Positions 38,377 to 47,342 of a stretch of DNA of 64,000 bases are shown here, in pieces. The translations under genes were made by a program, and so were the position numbers. The stretch spans positions 19,640 through 83,639 of the forward strand of contig NZ_SIJB01000009.1 in NCBI RefSeq assembly GCF_009910845.1, written 5' to 3'. This DNA comes from Chengkuizengella marina. Its GTDB lineage: Bacteria; Bacillota; Bacilli; Paenibacillales; KCTC-33759. Numbering within the stretch: the stretch's first letter is position 1; every line of letters begins with the position of its first letter. Under the pieces are notes generated by a model. The model saw nothing but the letters and a program-made list of their open reading frames with translations. It did no database searches and was not told where the DNA came from.

Positions 38377-39072
38377 ATGAAACAAATAGATCAATATATA
38401 AATTCCATATATAAAGAGACAAATGGAAACATACAAGAAACAAAGGAATTAAAAGAAGAGATGAGATCTCATCTAATAGAAGCAGTACATGAGTTGAAAG
38501 AGGAAGGATACGCTGAACAAGAAGCAATAAATATGGCTATTGAACGGTTTGGAGGAGAAAGGGAAGTAAGTTCGATCATCTTAAAACTCACAACAGCAAA
38601 GAAAAAACTAGAAAATAAAATCATAAAATCGGCTGTGGTTATTTTGTTGCTTGGTACTGTTTTGAGTGTGATATTTTTAATGATGGATTGGAATAATACA
38701 ACAGAGAGACAGAACTTTGCAAATCAAATATTTAAGAAATTAGGCACGAATTCAGAGATTTCAGAAGAGACAGAACAATTTATAACTACATTTGTGAAAA
38801 GTAATGCAAGTATATATGAAATGAGTGTAGAATTCATTACAGAAGAATGGAATCGCCCTATTGATTATGGTATTAAGGATGGAACTTGGTTTACAAATTA
38901 CTTGATAAAAGATGGTAAGGATTTCAGTAATGGATATTGGGCTGTAGATATATGGATGACGAAATACACATATCTTAGCATAGGTATATTAAGTGGAAGT
39001 ATAAGTATTTTCTTGTCTTTGCTTATGGTTTGGATTTTCATGAAAAAATATCGAATTAAGAGGGAAGTTTAA
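38377..39072 (+). CDS. HAAS/DUF1700-like membrane protein, partner of PadR
   Basis: 231 aa from ATG 38377 (GGAGG 7 bases before). Residues 1-80 form the HAAS signalling domain (INSIYKETNGN, ELKEEMRSHLIEAVHELKEEGY, AINMAIERFGG), helix 1 at about 85-105, an extracytoplasmic loop with an Asn/Trp-rich region, and helix 2 at about 205-225. Probably senses envelope state and works with the PadR regulator. Confidence 0.82.
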   Translation: MKQIDQYINSIYKETNGNIQETKELKEEMRSHLIEAVHELKEEGYAEQEAINMAIERFGGEREVSSIILKLTTAKKKLENKIIKSAVVILLLGTVLSVIFLMMDWNNTTERQNFANQIFKKLGTNSEISEETEQFITTFVKSNASIYEMSVEFITEEWNRPIDYGIKDGTWFTNYLIKDGKDFSNGYWAVDIWMTKYTYLSIGILSGSISIFLSLLMVWIFMKKYRIKREV

Positions 39073-39190
39073 ATCGGGTTGTTTTTAAATGGACAAACTG
39101 GAAATATGATCAATTGAAAAAGAAATTGATTTAACATATAATCATCTGATAGATTATAAATCCGTTACCCCTCTTTCTTCACCTTTGAGG

Positions 39191-39213
39191 CTCGCCAATC
39201 GGCGAGTTTTCTT
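39191..39213 (+). terminator. terminator of the padR operon
   Basis: Perfect CTCGCC/GGCGAG stem with AATC loop then TTTTCTTT; an outer ATCCGT/ACGGAT pair extends it. Confidence 0.85.
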
Positions 39214-39267
39214 TACGGATTATTTTTTTGTTTTATAAAAACAAACCATCTAGGAGAGACACATTAC

Positions 39268-40494
39268 ATGAAATTTATTGAGCAAACGGCTAAGATTTTG
39301 AAGATACCAGAATATAAATCATTAATCCTGTTAAATATTTTGTTCGGAATATCAGCATCATTTATTTTCCCATATAATTCGATGTTTGGCATTGATGAAG
39401 TAGGCATGAGTAATATATCGTTTGGGGTTTTTATGACGATTTCAGCTATTGTAGGCATATTTATCAGTACTTACATTGGTAAACTATCTGATGGACGTTA
39501 TAGTCGGAAAAGCATTTTATTAGTGGTAACGATTTCAGCGTTTATTGCGTATGTATTATATGCTTACGTTCGTAATTATTTATTATTATTGTTTATTGCT
39601 TCTTTTTTTATAGGGATTGCTTCCTCAGGTTTCCCACAAGTATTTGCATATGCTAGAGAAGCGGTAGATCGTGCCAAATTACCATCAAAAGAAATGCCGT
39701 ATGCAATGAACTTATTTAGAATGTTTTTTGCATTATCATGGACAGTGGGTCCAGCCTTAGCCGCATTCGTTTTGCTGCGATACGATTTTACAGGATTATT
39801 TTTAGTAGCTGCATCTGGATATTTGCTAATCTTCTTTTTCATTATTAAATTTTTAAAACAACATGATCCACAAGCTTCAAAGCCGAAAGCACCCGTAAAT
39901 TTAAAGAAATTTATCATACGTCCCTATATTTTTGCAAACTTGTTTGCATTTATACTGATTGCCTCAGCCAACACGGTGAACATGATGAATATGCCACAAT
40001 TCATTACAAAGGTACTAAATGGAACGGAAGCCAACGTAGGCTTAGCATTCAGTATACCACCCATTTTTGAAATTCCATTTATGCTGGGGTTTGGATTATT
40101 GGCAGCAAGAATAGATAGTAGTGTTCTAATCAAATTAGGTGTTTTTATAGCAACCATATATTTCTCAATTTTAATGTTTGTCGAGGCACCTTGGCAGATT
40201 TATGTCATTCAATTTTTAAGTGCAGCTTACATCTCAATCACAAATGGGATTGCAATCAGTTATTTTCAAGATTTTATTCCTGATGAACCAGGGACAGCAA
40301 CAACTCTTTATATGAACACTTCAAAAATCGGAAGTACGTTAGGATTTTTATTATTTGGTTTTGTATCTGAGTATTTTGGTTATAGAGAGGTTGTTATTCT
40401 ATGTATGATTTTTATGGCCATTGCATTTGGTGTCTTATTGTTGTTTAGAAAAGATAAAAGTTTTGTATTTCAGAGACGAAGAAAGCTTGTATAA
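39268..40494 (+). CDS. MFS sugar-efflux (SET/SotB-like) transporter
   Basis: 408 aa, twelve helices, motif A GKLSDGRYSRKSI between helices 2 and 3 and the second-half FQDFIPDEPGTATTLYMNT typical of SET-family exporters. The substrate may be sugars or small drugs. AGGAGAG precedes the ATG. Single gene ending in a terminator shared with the endolysin gene. Confidence 0.87.
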   Translation: MKFIEQTAKILKIPEYKSLILLNILFGISASFIFPYNSMFGIDEVGMSNISFGVFMTISAIVGIFISTYIGKLSDGRYSRKSILLVVTISAFIAYVLYAYVRNYLLLLFIASFFIGIASSGFPQVFAYAREAVDRAKLPSKEMPYAMNLFRMFFALSWTVGPALAAFVLLRYDFTGLFLVAASGYLLIFFFIIKFLKQHDPQASKPKAPVNLKKFIIRPYIFANLFAFILIASANTVNMMNMPQFITKVLNGTEANVGLAFSIPPIFEIPFMLGFGLLAARIDSSVLIKLGVFIATIYFSILMFVEAPWQIYVIQFLSAAYISITNGIAISYFQDFIPDEPGTATTLYMNTSKIGSTLGFLLFGFVSEYFGYREVVILCMIFMAIAFGVLLLFRKDKSFVFQRRRKLV

Positions 40495-40542
40495 AAAAAG
40501 CATCATATTCCATGACACTTGTGGTTTATGATGCTCTTTTTA
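40495..40542. terminator. bidirectional terminator
   Basis: AAAAAGCATCATA...TATGATGCTcTTTTT between the convergent transporter and endolysin genes. Confidence 0.85.
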
Positions 40543-40558
40543 ATTTATGGGAATAAAT

Positions 40559-41383
40559 TTACCATTTCGAATGGTTACGACTAAGTGATATTTGTATAAT
40601 GTTATATTGGAATTTACTCTGATCCCATTCTAGCTTTGTTCCAAATGCCTCTGTTAAAAATCTTAAAGGTACATAGGTTACATTATTGATTAAATAAGAA
40701 TCTATTACTATAGACTCTCCATTCAATAATCCATTTACTTTTCGTTGAATGGATGGTAATTGAACTTGTTTTTTCGTAATTGATACTTTAGTTTTTTTAA
40801 TTGTTATATTGAAAAATTCACAAAGGCTTTCAGCCAAAATTAAGGCACAAGTTCTTCGAAATTCATCAGAAAGAATATACTTTACATTATGATGATTTGT
40901 GAAAAATCCATGTTCACAGAGAATGGCTGTCATATTTGTTTCACGTAACATATGGAAATCAGACCACGAGTTTGGCTTGGATGCATGTATCCCTGTCCCA
41001 TGTAGTTCAACAGGACTTTCCTTCATTTTATTAGCCCATATTTTTGCCAACCTCCTGCCTTTATTTGAATTATGCCAATAAAAGGCACATGCTCCATTTG
41101 CATTAGGGACACCAGCATTTGCATGAATGCTAATTAATAGATCCACTTTCTCTTTATTTGCAAGATTTGTTCGATCAATCAATGGCACTTCTCTATCAAA
41201 TAATGGTTGGGTTAAGAGTACTTCAAATCCATTGGATTCTAGAAATTGTTGTGCATATTTAACCACGGTTGCGTTGAATTCATGTTCTTCAAATGTCCCC
41301 CCATCAAATTTAATTCCTCTACCACCTGTTTTTTCATAAGTATCTGAGCCGTGACCTGCATCCAGAGCAATTTTAATTGTCAA
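40559..41383 (-). CDS. N-acetylmuramoyl-L-alanine amidase (Amidase_3) with stalk-like C-terminal domain
   Basis: 274 aa from TTG 41383 (GAAGTGA before it; GTG 41392 is an alternative). Amidase_3 zinc ligands H11 (DAGHG), an E32/E33/E35 group and H87 (SIHANAG), and catalytic E157 (CEHGF). It cuts the MurNAc-L-Ala bond. The last 70 residues are a copper-amine-oxidase-N/stalk-like wall-binding domain (VIDSYLINNVTYVPLRFLTEAFG). No signal peptide, as in phage endolysins; the holin and XhlA-like genes upstream on the same strand complete a lysis cassette. Confidence 0.9.
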   Translation of the reverse strand: MTIKIALDAGHGSDTYEKTGGRGIKFDGGTFEEHEFNATVVKYAQQFLESNGFEVLLTQPLFDREVPLIDRTNLANKEKVDLLISIHANAGVPNANGACAFYWHNSNKGRRLAKIWANKMKESPVELHGTGIHASKPNSWSDFHMLRETNMTAILCEHGFFTNHHNVKYILSDEFRRTCALILAESLCEFFNITIKKTKVSITKKQVQLPSIQRKVNGLLNGESIVIDSYLINNVTYVPLRFLTEAFGTKLEWDQSKFQYNIIQISLSRNHSKW

Positions 41384-41411
41384 GAAAATCACTTCTTTTC
41401 TTCCTTAAATA

Positions 41412-41663
41412 TCATTTAGCTTTTGTTTTTTCAGTTTTTTCTTTAAAAATAGTGAAGGAATCTTTGGTCATATTCATAACGTTTATTCCAGCAATTGCAC
41501 AAGTTAATGTAATTAGAAATGTTAACAAGTTATCTGTAATATCTTTATCAGTTACATACATCGTTAGAGCAAAAACAGATGTGATGAAGAAGATGATTAC
41601 TAAAACACTTATTCTCATTTCATTTACTGAAAAAACTTTGTCAAATAAATGATTCATATCCAT
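41412..41663 (-). CDS. holin-like membrane protein
   Basis: 83 aa, two transmembrane helices (about 18-36 and 43-62) with a short turn (TDKDITDN) and a Lys-rich cytosolic tail. Size and topology fit a class II holin, in the right place between XhlA-like gene and amidase. Holins make the membrane holes that let a leaderless endolysin reach the wall. Assigned by context and topology, not by close similarity. Confidence 0.7.
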   Translation of the reverse strand: MDMNHLFDKVFSVNEMRISVLVIIFFITSVFALTMYVTDKDITDNLLTFLITLTCAIAGINVMNMTKDSFTIFKEKTEKTKAK

Positions 41664-41673
41664 TTCACCTCCT

Positions 41674-42048
41674 TTAATAACCTAAAGAATTTTTAATTAG
41701 TAACATAAAAATGGATAGTATCATACCGGTTAAAATCCAAGCAGATCTAACTAGAAATTGTTCCCATTTTATATTTGTGTGATGATTATGATCTGATATT
41801 TTTTCAAACATTTTCTTGCTATCTTTAGTCATTTGATAATTGATTTTTGCAATGTTTATTCCCATTGATGTAATATCTTTTCTTATTTCCTCAAGCACAG
41901 TTTGTGTTTTAATTTGCCCTTCTCGATTTAGATCGATTTTTAACCACATCTCCTCCATATTTCGATCCACCGTTTCAAATCTCTTATCCACTCCTTCCAT
42001 TCGTGTTTTTAATATTTCAATTTCTTTCCTTTCTTCTTCACTCATTTC
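41674..42048 (-). CDS. XhlA/BhlA/UviB-like lysis protein
   Basis: 124 aa from ATG 42048 (AAGGAGTGTGATGAA before it). A long coiled-coil region (about 5-85, EIEILKTRMEGVDKRFETVDRN) and one C-terminal helix (about 100-120). This is the layout of XhlA of phage PBSX and its relatives; such proteins aid holin function. First gene of the minus-strand lysis cassette, divergent from the sigma-like pair. The 234 bases between hold both promoters but no motif I can pin down. Confidence 0.72.
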   Translation of the reverse strand, partial: EMSEEERKEIEILKTRMEGVDKRFETVDRNMEEMWLKIDLNREGQIKTQTVLEEIRKDITSMGINIAKINYQMTKDSKKMFEKISDHNHHTNIKWEQFLVRSAWILTGMILSIFMLLIKNSLGY

Positions 42049-42282
42049 ATCACACTCCTTAGTGCTGTGATAAATAGATAAATAAAAATAACTAAAATAC
42101 AACCCTTTGAAAAAATAAAAACTGGAAATATAAACCACATTATGAAATAAATCGTTTATTTAATGGCTTTTTTTATATTTTTATATAAAATATTACAAAA
42201 TATCTCATTTTTTGTTGTGAGTAGAACCTTCAATTTACCTATATTATTGAAAGCTATTTTCTGGATTGGAGGTGATGGCGAA

Positions 42283-42645
42283 ATGAGTTTGGAAATTGAA
42301 GAAACAATAGGAGCGATGGATACTTATCGAATTTTATTAAAAAGGATGGCTTGGAGGATACAATATGCTGCAAAAGTGCGCAGAAAAAAAGAATGTTTGG
42401 TAGAGTTTGATGAATATGTATATACAACACAAAGTTTCTTGCAAGATATGGTTTCGAAGTATTATCTCTTAGATTTGTTATCTCTTCTATCTTCAAATAA
42501 AGAAAAGTACATTTTACAAAAAATATATATTGATGGTTTTACTGAACTTGAACTGGCAAAAGAATTAAATATAAGCCAACAGGCGGTGAATAAATGCAAA
42601 AAGAAGGCAATTCAAACCATACGTCAGAAGATCGCTACTTTTTAA
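42283..42645 (+). CDS. sigma-70 region 4-like protein (SigO / Tn916 Orf7-like)
   Basis: 120 aa from ATG 42283 (GGAGGTGAT before it; an upstream ATG at 42163 lacks a site). The C-terminal 50 residues are a sigma region 4 helix-turn-helix: YILQKIYIDGFTELELAKELNISQQAVNKCKKKA. The N-terminal half is helical and lacks a recognisable region 2. With the overlapping next gene it resembles two-subunit sigma factors (B. subtilis SigO-RsoA) and the Orf7-Orf8 pair of Tn916. Likely drives transcription of this module. Confidence 0.78.
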   Translation: MSLEIEETIGAMDTYRILLKRMAWRIQYAAKVRRKKECLVEFDEYVYTTQSFLQDMVSKYYLLDLLSLLSSNKEKYILQKIYIDGFTELELAKELNISQQAVNKCKKKAIQTIRQKIATF

Positions 42646-42821
42646 CATTAGTAGAAAAAGCAAAAACAGGTGATAAAGAAAGTATGAACGAGATACTGCA
42701 ATTATTTGAAGAAGATATTTTAAAGTTAATAAAGTATATTCCAATGCCAAGAGAGGATGCAAATCAAGCATTAATTACGGAATTTTTATCTCTAATTCTG
42801 GAAGAACCTAAAAAAAATTAA
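42594..42821 (+). CDS. HTH_16 / sigma region 2-like co-factor (RsoA / Orf8-like)
   Basis: 75 aa, overlapping the previous gene by 52 bases in a different frame, with its own AGGCGGTGA site inside it. It reads YFLTLVEKAKTGDKESMNEILQLFEEDILKLIKYI, the pattern of the HTH_16 (PF12645) family that supplies region 2 function to split sigma factors. The long overlap implies translational coupling and a fixed ratio of the two parts. Confidence 0.75.
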   Translation: MQKEGNSNHTSEDRYFLTLVEKAKTGDKESMNEILQLFEEDILKLIKYIPMPREDANQALITEFLSLILEEPKKN

Positions 42822-42836
42822 AATCTGGTTGTTAAA

Positions 42837-42968
42837 ATGTTAGCAATTTTACAGTTATTAATAGAGGCAGAAATAAAGCATAGTTGGTTTGGGATAGACC
42901 GATATGCTGTATATCCCTTATGTCTCGATAAAATAATGAAAAAGGAGAAATGGAAATATGGAATATAA
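42837..42968 (+). CDS. 43-aa ORF, uncertain
   Basis: MLAILQLLIEAEIKHSWFG then DRYAVYPLCLDK. It overlaps the start of the next gene by 11 bases, as operon members often do, but has no convincing ribosome binding site. Possibly a real small protein of the module. Confidence 0.35.
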   Translation: MLAILQLLIEAEIKHSWFGIDRYAVYPLCLDKIMKKEKWKYGI

Positions 42969-43560
42969 TTTGAAGATTGAATTTGCAGACAATGATTTGA
43001 AAAATATTTATAGTGCTTCTCAGAAAGTGGTACTAATTAAGGAATCTCCAGGTAATGGCTCAGTTGCTTGGGTTACGTTTGATCCATTTGAATATAACAC
43101 AGTGAGTTGGGAAGAAAATTATAATGTTTATTGTTCAAAGACACAAATTCAAAATGGAGCAACAATTGATAAATTGTCTGAAAAAAATGCAGAGGAAAGA
43201 TCTGTATATGACTTTGGAAGTGGAATCTTTGAAAATAACAAAGGTGAGAAAACAAGCAAGGGTTCATATCAAGTAAATAATACAACTACTGACAATCTTA
43301 CATTTGGTTTAGCACAAGATGTTGTAGCAAATGGAAATAAAACAGTTGGGGCACCTATTAACGCTTCTACTGTACTTGCAGGACAAAATGGTATTTTTAC
43401 ACCATTTGAAAAAGTCAAGATTTTACTGCAATCGAACGTAATGGACGGACTAGTGTTATCTACAATTTCTAGTAATATTTATACGGCAGAATTCGGTGGG
43501 GAAATTGACTCCATCTCTGTTAGATATAATGGATCCACAGGGCACTTCATAGAAATATAA
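42958..43560 (+). CDS. unknown 200-aa leaderless protein of the lysis/sigma module
   Basis: No family recognised. No signal peptide or transmembrane helix. Polar, beta-rich, few charged clusters; Asn/Thr/Ser/Gly-rich (SYQVNNTTTDNLTFGLAQD), as in secreted or binding proteins. Strong AAGGAGAAATGGAAAT site. A terminator follows. Its position behind a dedicated sigma pair and beside a lysis cassette suggests it is a cargo released by lysis (inference). Confidence 0.75.
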   Translation: MEYNLKIEFADNDLKNIYSASQKVVLIKESPGNGSVAWVTFDPFEYNTVSWEENYNVYCSKTQIQNGATIDKLSEKNAEERSVYDFGSGIFENNKGEKTSKGSYQVNNTTTDNLTFGLAQDVVANGNKTVGAPINASTVLAGQNGIFTPFEKVKILLQSNVMDGLVLSTISSNIYTAEFGGEIDSISVRYNGSTGHFIEI

Positions 43561-43576
43561 TTCTAATATTAGAATT

Positions 43577-43605
43577 GGGATTCTGAAAATGGAATCCCAG
43601 TTTTT
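43577..43605 (+). terminator. terminator of the 200-aa protein gene
   Basis: GGGATTC/GAATCCC stem, 8-base loop, then AGTTTTT. A small ATTCTAAT/ATTAGAAT palindrome precedes it. Confidence 0.85.
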
Positions 43606-43647
43606 AACACCTATAGATATAACTTCATTATAAGGGGGACGTTTTTT

Positions 43648-44565
43648 ATGGCAACACCATTAGCAGGATGGAAATATGCGACTAAAGATATAGAGTATAG
43701 TACCGGGGGAGATTCAAGTCAATATTGGATAGAAGCAGCGAAGAGATGGAATGCAGTAACAAATGTGAATTTAAGTGAAGTCAATAATGCTAGTTTTACT
43801 GCAGGTGAAGTTGATAATGCAGAAGTTGATTGGGATGGAATTACTCATACTACTTATAGAGATTCTGATGGAGTGGTTATAAGTAATGAATGTTTTCTCA
43901 ATACTGCATATACTTCATCTTATGATGATAACACGATTAACGGTATATCTACACATGAGTTTGGTCATGCGATAGGATTAGCTCATAATGATTCAACTCC
44001 TTCCGTTATGTATCCTAATACTCCTGGTAGAAATTATCTTACTCCACAGGATGATGATATTATTGCAGTAGACAGTTTATACCCTGATTCTAATTTATCA
44101 ATTACTGAAAAGCAATTGGTTAGTTCTCACTCTAGTTGGGCAAATGACTACAGCAATGCTCAATCTCTTTTAAATGATGCAGATCTTATTGTTGAAGGAG
44201 AAGTGATTAGAGAGATTGGTACGGTTAAAAAAGGAAAACATTTACACGATTATTATACTGTAGCAAAAATCAAAATAGATTCTATATTTAAAGGAGATCA
44301 GTGTTTAAAAAACAAAGAAATCCATGTACACCAAATGGGTGGGGAAGATGAATGTAAAGTAGTGAAAAATGATGAAACAACCCATTTAATTGAAGGGGAC
44401 AAAGTATTTATTTTCCTTAGACAATGTTCAGACGAGTTTTATCCGTTAAATGAAGATGAGAGTATTTATCTATTAAATCAGGATAGTGAATATATTCATC
44501 TCAAATCAAAGAAAACGTTTAGTATGATGGAATTATATAGAAGGTTTAGTTGTCATAAGAAGTAA
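43648..44565 (+). CDS. matrixin-type zinc metalloprotease, leaderless
   Basis: 305 aa. Metzincin zinc site THEFGHAIGLAH (H103, E104, H107, H113) and Met-turn SVMYP (M121), as in matrixins; the catalytic domain spans about 1-145. Residues 150-305 are a second domain of unknown type with several His/Cys. No signal peptide despite belonging to an extracellular family. Has its own AGGGGGACG site and lies after a terminator, so needs its own promoter. Confidence 0.88.
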   Translation: MATPLAGWKYATKDIEYSTGGDSSQYWIEAAKRWNAVTNVNLSEVNNASFTAGEVDNAEVDWDGITHTTYRDSDGVVISNECFLNTAYTSSYDDNTINGISTHEFGHAIGLAHNDSTPSVMYPNTPGRNYLTPQDDDIIAVDSLYPDSNLSITEKQLVSSHSSWANDYSNAQSLLNDADLIVEGEVIREIGTVKKGKHLHDYYTVAKIKIDSIFKGDQCLKNKEIHVHQMGGEDECKVVKNDETTHLIEGDKVFIFLRQCSDEFYPLNEDESIYLLNQDSEYIHLKSKKTFSMMELYRRFSCHKK

Positions 44566-44576
44566 AAAATATCAAG

Positions 44577-44611
44577 TTGCCAGAAATATGATAAGTGTTT
44601 CTGGCAATTTT
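44577..44611 (+). terminator. terminator of the metalloprotease gene
   Basis: Perfect TTGCCAGAAA/TTTCTGGCAA stem, 11-base loop, then TTTTATT. Confidence 0.9.
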
Positions 44612-44713
44612 ATTATTTAAATTTGATAATTAGTTTGAGTCAGGATTGTTTATGGTAAAATAAAGGTTGTGAATTTCCAGTACTCAAGTAAATATAAAGT
44701 AAGAGAGGTATAA

Positions 44714-45481
44714 ATGAACAATAAAGAAGAACTTACAGGTGGTAGAATCGGGAAAATTCATAAAGTAGAAGAAACTGTGGTTAGACCCTCTAATAAGTGG
44801 ACAAAGAATGTACATTGTTTTTTACAATTTCTTCATGAAGAAGGTGCTGATTTTGTTCCAAAACCATATGGTATAAATGAAAAAGAAGAGGAAATACTCT
44901 CCTTTATGCCTGGTGATGTTTTTCATTATCCATTGCCTGATAAGCTTTTAACAGACTCAATGATCGTTTCCTCTTCAAAATTATTATTAAAGTTTCATAA
45001 GTTTAGTGAGAGATATGTATCAAGACTTACGAATGATGAGCAGTGGATGTTATCTGCATCTTATCCTATTGAAGTAATGTGTCATGGAGATTTTGCACCT
45101 TATAACGTTACTATTGTAAACAATGAAGCTGCTGGTATAATCGATTTTGATACTTTACACCCAGGATCGAAAATGTGGGATATTAGCTATGCTATTTACC
45201 GGTGGGTACCGTTTGATTCCCATGGTAACTTAAAGGAACAAATAAGAAAGACAAAGCTATTTCTGGATACTTATGGAGTAGACTCTGAAAGTAGAAACTC
45301 ATTAATCGGCATACTAATAAAACGATTAAAGAATCTAATGAACTTTATGCAATCTGAAGCAAGTAATGGTAACAAAGATTTTCAATTACATATAGAAGAA
45401 GGTCATCTTCAACTATATCAGACAGATATAGACTATCTAAGAAGAAATGAGGAGGAGATAACCCAAGGTATCAAATCCTGA
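44714..45481 (+). CDS. aminoglycoside phosphotransferase (APH) family kinase
   Basis: 255 aa. APH/choline-kinase catalytic loop CHGDFAPYNV (H124, D126, N131) and metal-binding IIDFDT (D144). The N-terminal lobe lacks an obvious glycine-rich loop, as common in this family. Substrate unknown; such proteins phosphorylate aminoglycosides, macrolides or metabolites. AGAGAGGT precedes the ATG. Confidence 0.87.
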   Translation: MNNKEELTGGRIGKIHKVEETVVRPSNKWTKNVHCFLQFLHEEGADFVPKPYGINEKEEEILSFMPGDVFHYPLPDKLLTDSMIVSSSKLLLKFHKFSERYVSRLTNDEQWMLSASYPIEVMCHGDFAPYNVTIVNNEAAGIIDFDTLHPGSKMWDISYAIYRWVPFDSHGNLKEQIRKTKLFLDTYGVDSESRNSLIGILIKRLKNLMNFMQSEASNGNKDFQLHIEEGHLQLYQTDIDYLRRNEEEITQGIKS

Positions 45482-45665
45482 AAAGATTTATTTACATATA
45501 CCATGTCAAAGATTATTTAAAGGAACTTATACTAAGTTTCTTTTTTTAATTGAAGATAAGAGTCAATTAATTGATATAATTTTTAACAGGTTATTCTACT
45601 AGGAGGCTATAACGACTTGGAGTGAAAAGTAGATGGAAATACTGTGAAAAAATGGGGGAGTATTG

Positions 45666-46406
45666 ATGAAAATTTTTGATTCACATTTACATATTATTGA
45701 TAAAAGGTTTCCTATAAGTCCAAATCAAGGCTATATTCCTGATTATTTTTCTAGCAAAGATTACTTGAAAAAAGTTGATAAATTAAATGTAGTAGGTGGG
45801 GCAATTGTTTCAGGCTCTTTTCAAGGTTTTGATCAAACCTATTTAGTAGATGCTTTAAACACTCTTGGGGAAAATTTTGTCGGAGTTACCCAGTTGCCTT
45901 TTAACACAACAGATGATGAAATCCTTAGACTAAATGACATTGGTGTGAGAGCACTTCGATTTAATGTAAATCGGGGAGGTTCAGAAGACATTTCTCGTTT
46001 AGACTATTTTGCAAGAAGAGTTTATGAGTTAGTTAATTGGCATACAGAATTATATATTAATTCAAATCAACTATTAGAGATAAAAACCATAATTGAAAAC
46101 CTTCCCGCTGTTTCTATAGATCATCTCGGTTTATCAAAAAGTGGATTTAATGACCTTTTATCATTTGTGGATAAAGGAATTAAAATAAAGGCTACTGGTT
46201 TTGGAAGAATTGATTTTAAGCCAATTGAAGCAATTCAAAGTATTTATTCATTGAACCCTGATGCACTTATGTTTGGAACCGACTTACCATCAACTAGGGC
46301 AAAAAGACCTTTCCATGACACTGATGTGGATATAATCATTAATAATCTTGAAGAAAAACAGGCTAAAGTTTTATTTAAAAATGCACAAAAATGGTATTTG
46401 AAATAA
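45666..46406 (+). CDS. amidohydrolase 2 family metal-dependent hydrolase
   Basis: 246 aa. TIM-barrel with DSHLHI (residues 5-10, metal ligands), SIDHLGL near 155, and FGTDLPS (Asp ligand) near 202. Length is short for the family (usually 270-330). ATG 45666 is chosen 5 bases after GGGGGAG. Substrate unknown, often aromatic acids or lactones. Single gene. Confidence 0.85.
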   Translation: MKIFDSHLHIIDKRFPISPNQGYIPDYFSSKDYLKKVDKLNVVGGAIVSGSFQGFDQTYLVDALNTLGENFVGVTQLPFNTTDDEILRLNDIGVRALRFNVNRGGSEDISRLDYFARRVYELVNWHTELYINSNQLLEIKTIIENLPAVSIDHLGLSKSGFNDLLSFVDKGIKIKATGFGRIDFKPIEAIQSIYSLNPDALMFGTDLPSTRAKRPFHDTDVDIIINNLEEKQAKVLFKNAQKWYLK

Positions 46407-46652
46407 CTGTGAAAAGTTTTATAAAGTGGACTTTTTAATTAAAATTCCAATGTAAAATTAGATGGCTAAACTTACCAAGGGAAAACCTTGTATCGGCATG
46501 GCATATATGAATCATATTAAAAATAGGTCAACCAGAAATAACTGATTTAGACTATATATGTTATAAAAAGAGAAAATTGGAAAAAGAAAATTTTATCTAT
46601 TAAGATTATATGTTAAAGCAGTGCTATTTTTTAAGAAAGGTAGGAGATTTAG

Positions 46653-47020
46653 GTGTCAATTAAATATGCACATACAAACATTGTTGCTAAAGACTGGCGA
46701 AGATTGTCTGATTTTTATGTTAAGGTCTTTGATTGTAAGCCTGTATATCCCGAAAGAGACCTATCAGGCAAATGGATAGACAATGTTAGTATTAAAGGTA
46801 TCCATTTAACCTTACCGGGGTACGAACCTGGACCAACTTTAGAGATTTTTCAATATATTCAAGAAAGCCCTAAGAGGCATCCTTCAAATATTAATCAACA
46901 AGGATTTGGACATATTGCATTTTTAGTGGATACGTTGAACAAGTTTTGAATAAGTTAATCGAATGCGGTGGAAAGAAGTATGGAGCCTTAGAAAAAAAAG
47001 AGTACGGAGATAATATCTAA
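46653..47020 (+). pseudogene. VOC (glyoxalase/bleomycin-resistance) protein, frameshifted
   Basis: GTG start with AGGAG before it. Residues 1-93 match a VOC domain (HTNIVAKDWRRLSDFYVKVF, HIAFLVD). After GTGGAT near 46932 one base is missing; the frame then reads VEQVLNKLIECGGKKYGALEKK and ends at 47020, short of the second metal-site strand. So there is a single-base loss plus C-terminal truncation. Confidence 0.75.
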
Positions 47021-47241
47021 CAGATCGATTTTTGTAACACTTCCACGGACATAATTCCATCTACAAGTGCCCTGACAACTTCTTGTTGTCTTAATCCACG
47101 ATCATAATCATTAGAATAGTAGCACGCACCGCGGTCGTCTTCCCTAAAACGTGCATAATCTATCCATTTTGCTAATCGATTTTTGACTATTTTTACATAA
47201 TATGACGCCACTATCTCATGACTGAAGTCAAGAGAATGCAT
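47017..47241 (-). other. open frame of doubtful status
   Basis: 74 codons open on the minus strand with protein-like composition (WIDYARFREDDRGACYYSN, RQQEVVRALVDG) and locally higher GC than its surroundings. No good ribosome binding site, no family recognised. It may be the tail of a lost gene. Confidence 0.25.
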
Positions 47242-47342
47242 GACGACTTCAAACTACATTTATAAATTTACAAAATATAGAAACAAAATCAATACATATT
47301 GCGTCTAATATATTGTAATTTTCAGTAAATGGAGGTGATTGA

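Noticed and set aside
39576..40157. two minus-strand frames of 113 and 77 codons
   Set aside because: Shadows of the SET-like transporter.
40559..44565. reading the lysis module as a complete prophage
   Set aside because: No integrase, repressor, replication, capsid or tail genes lie nearby; only lysis and sigma-like genes are present.
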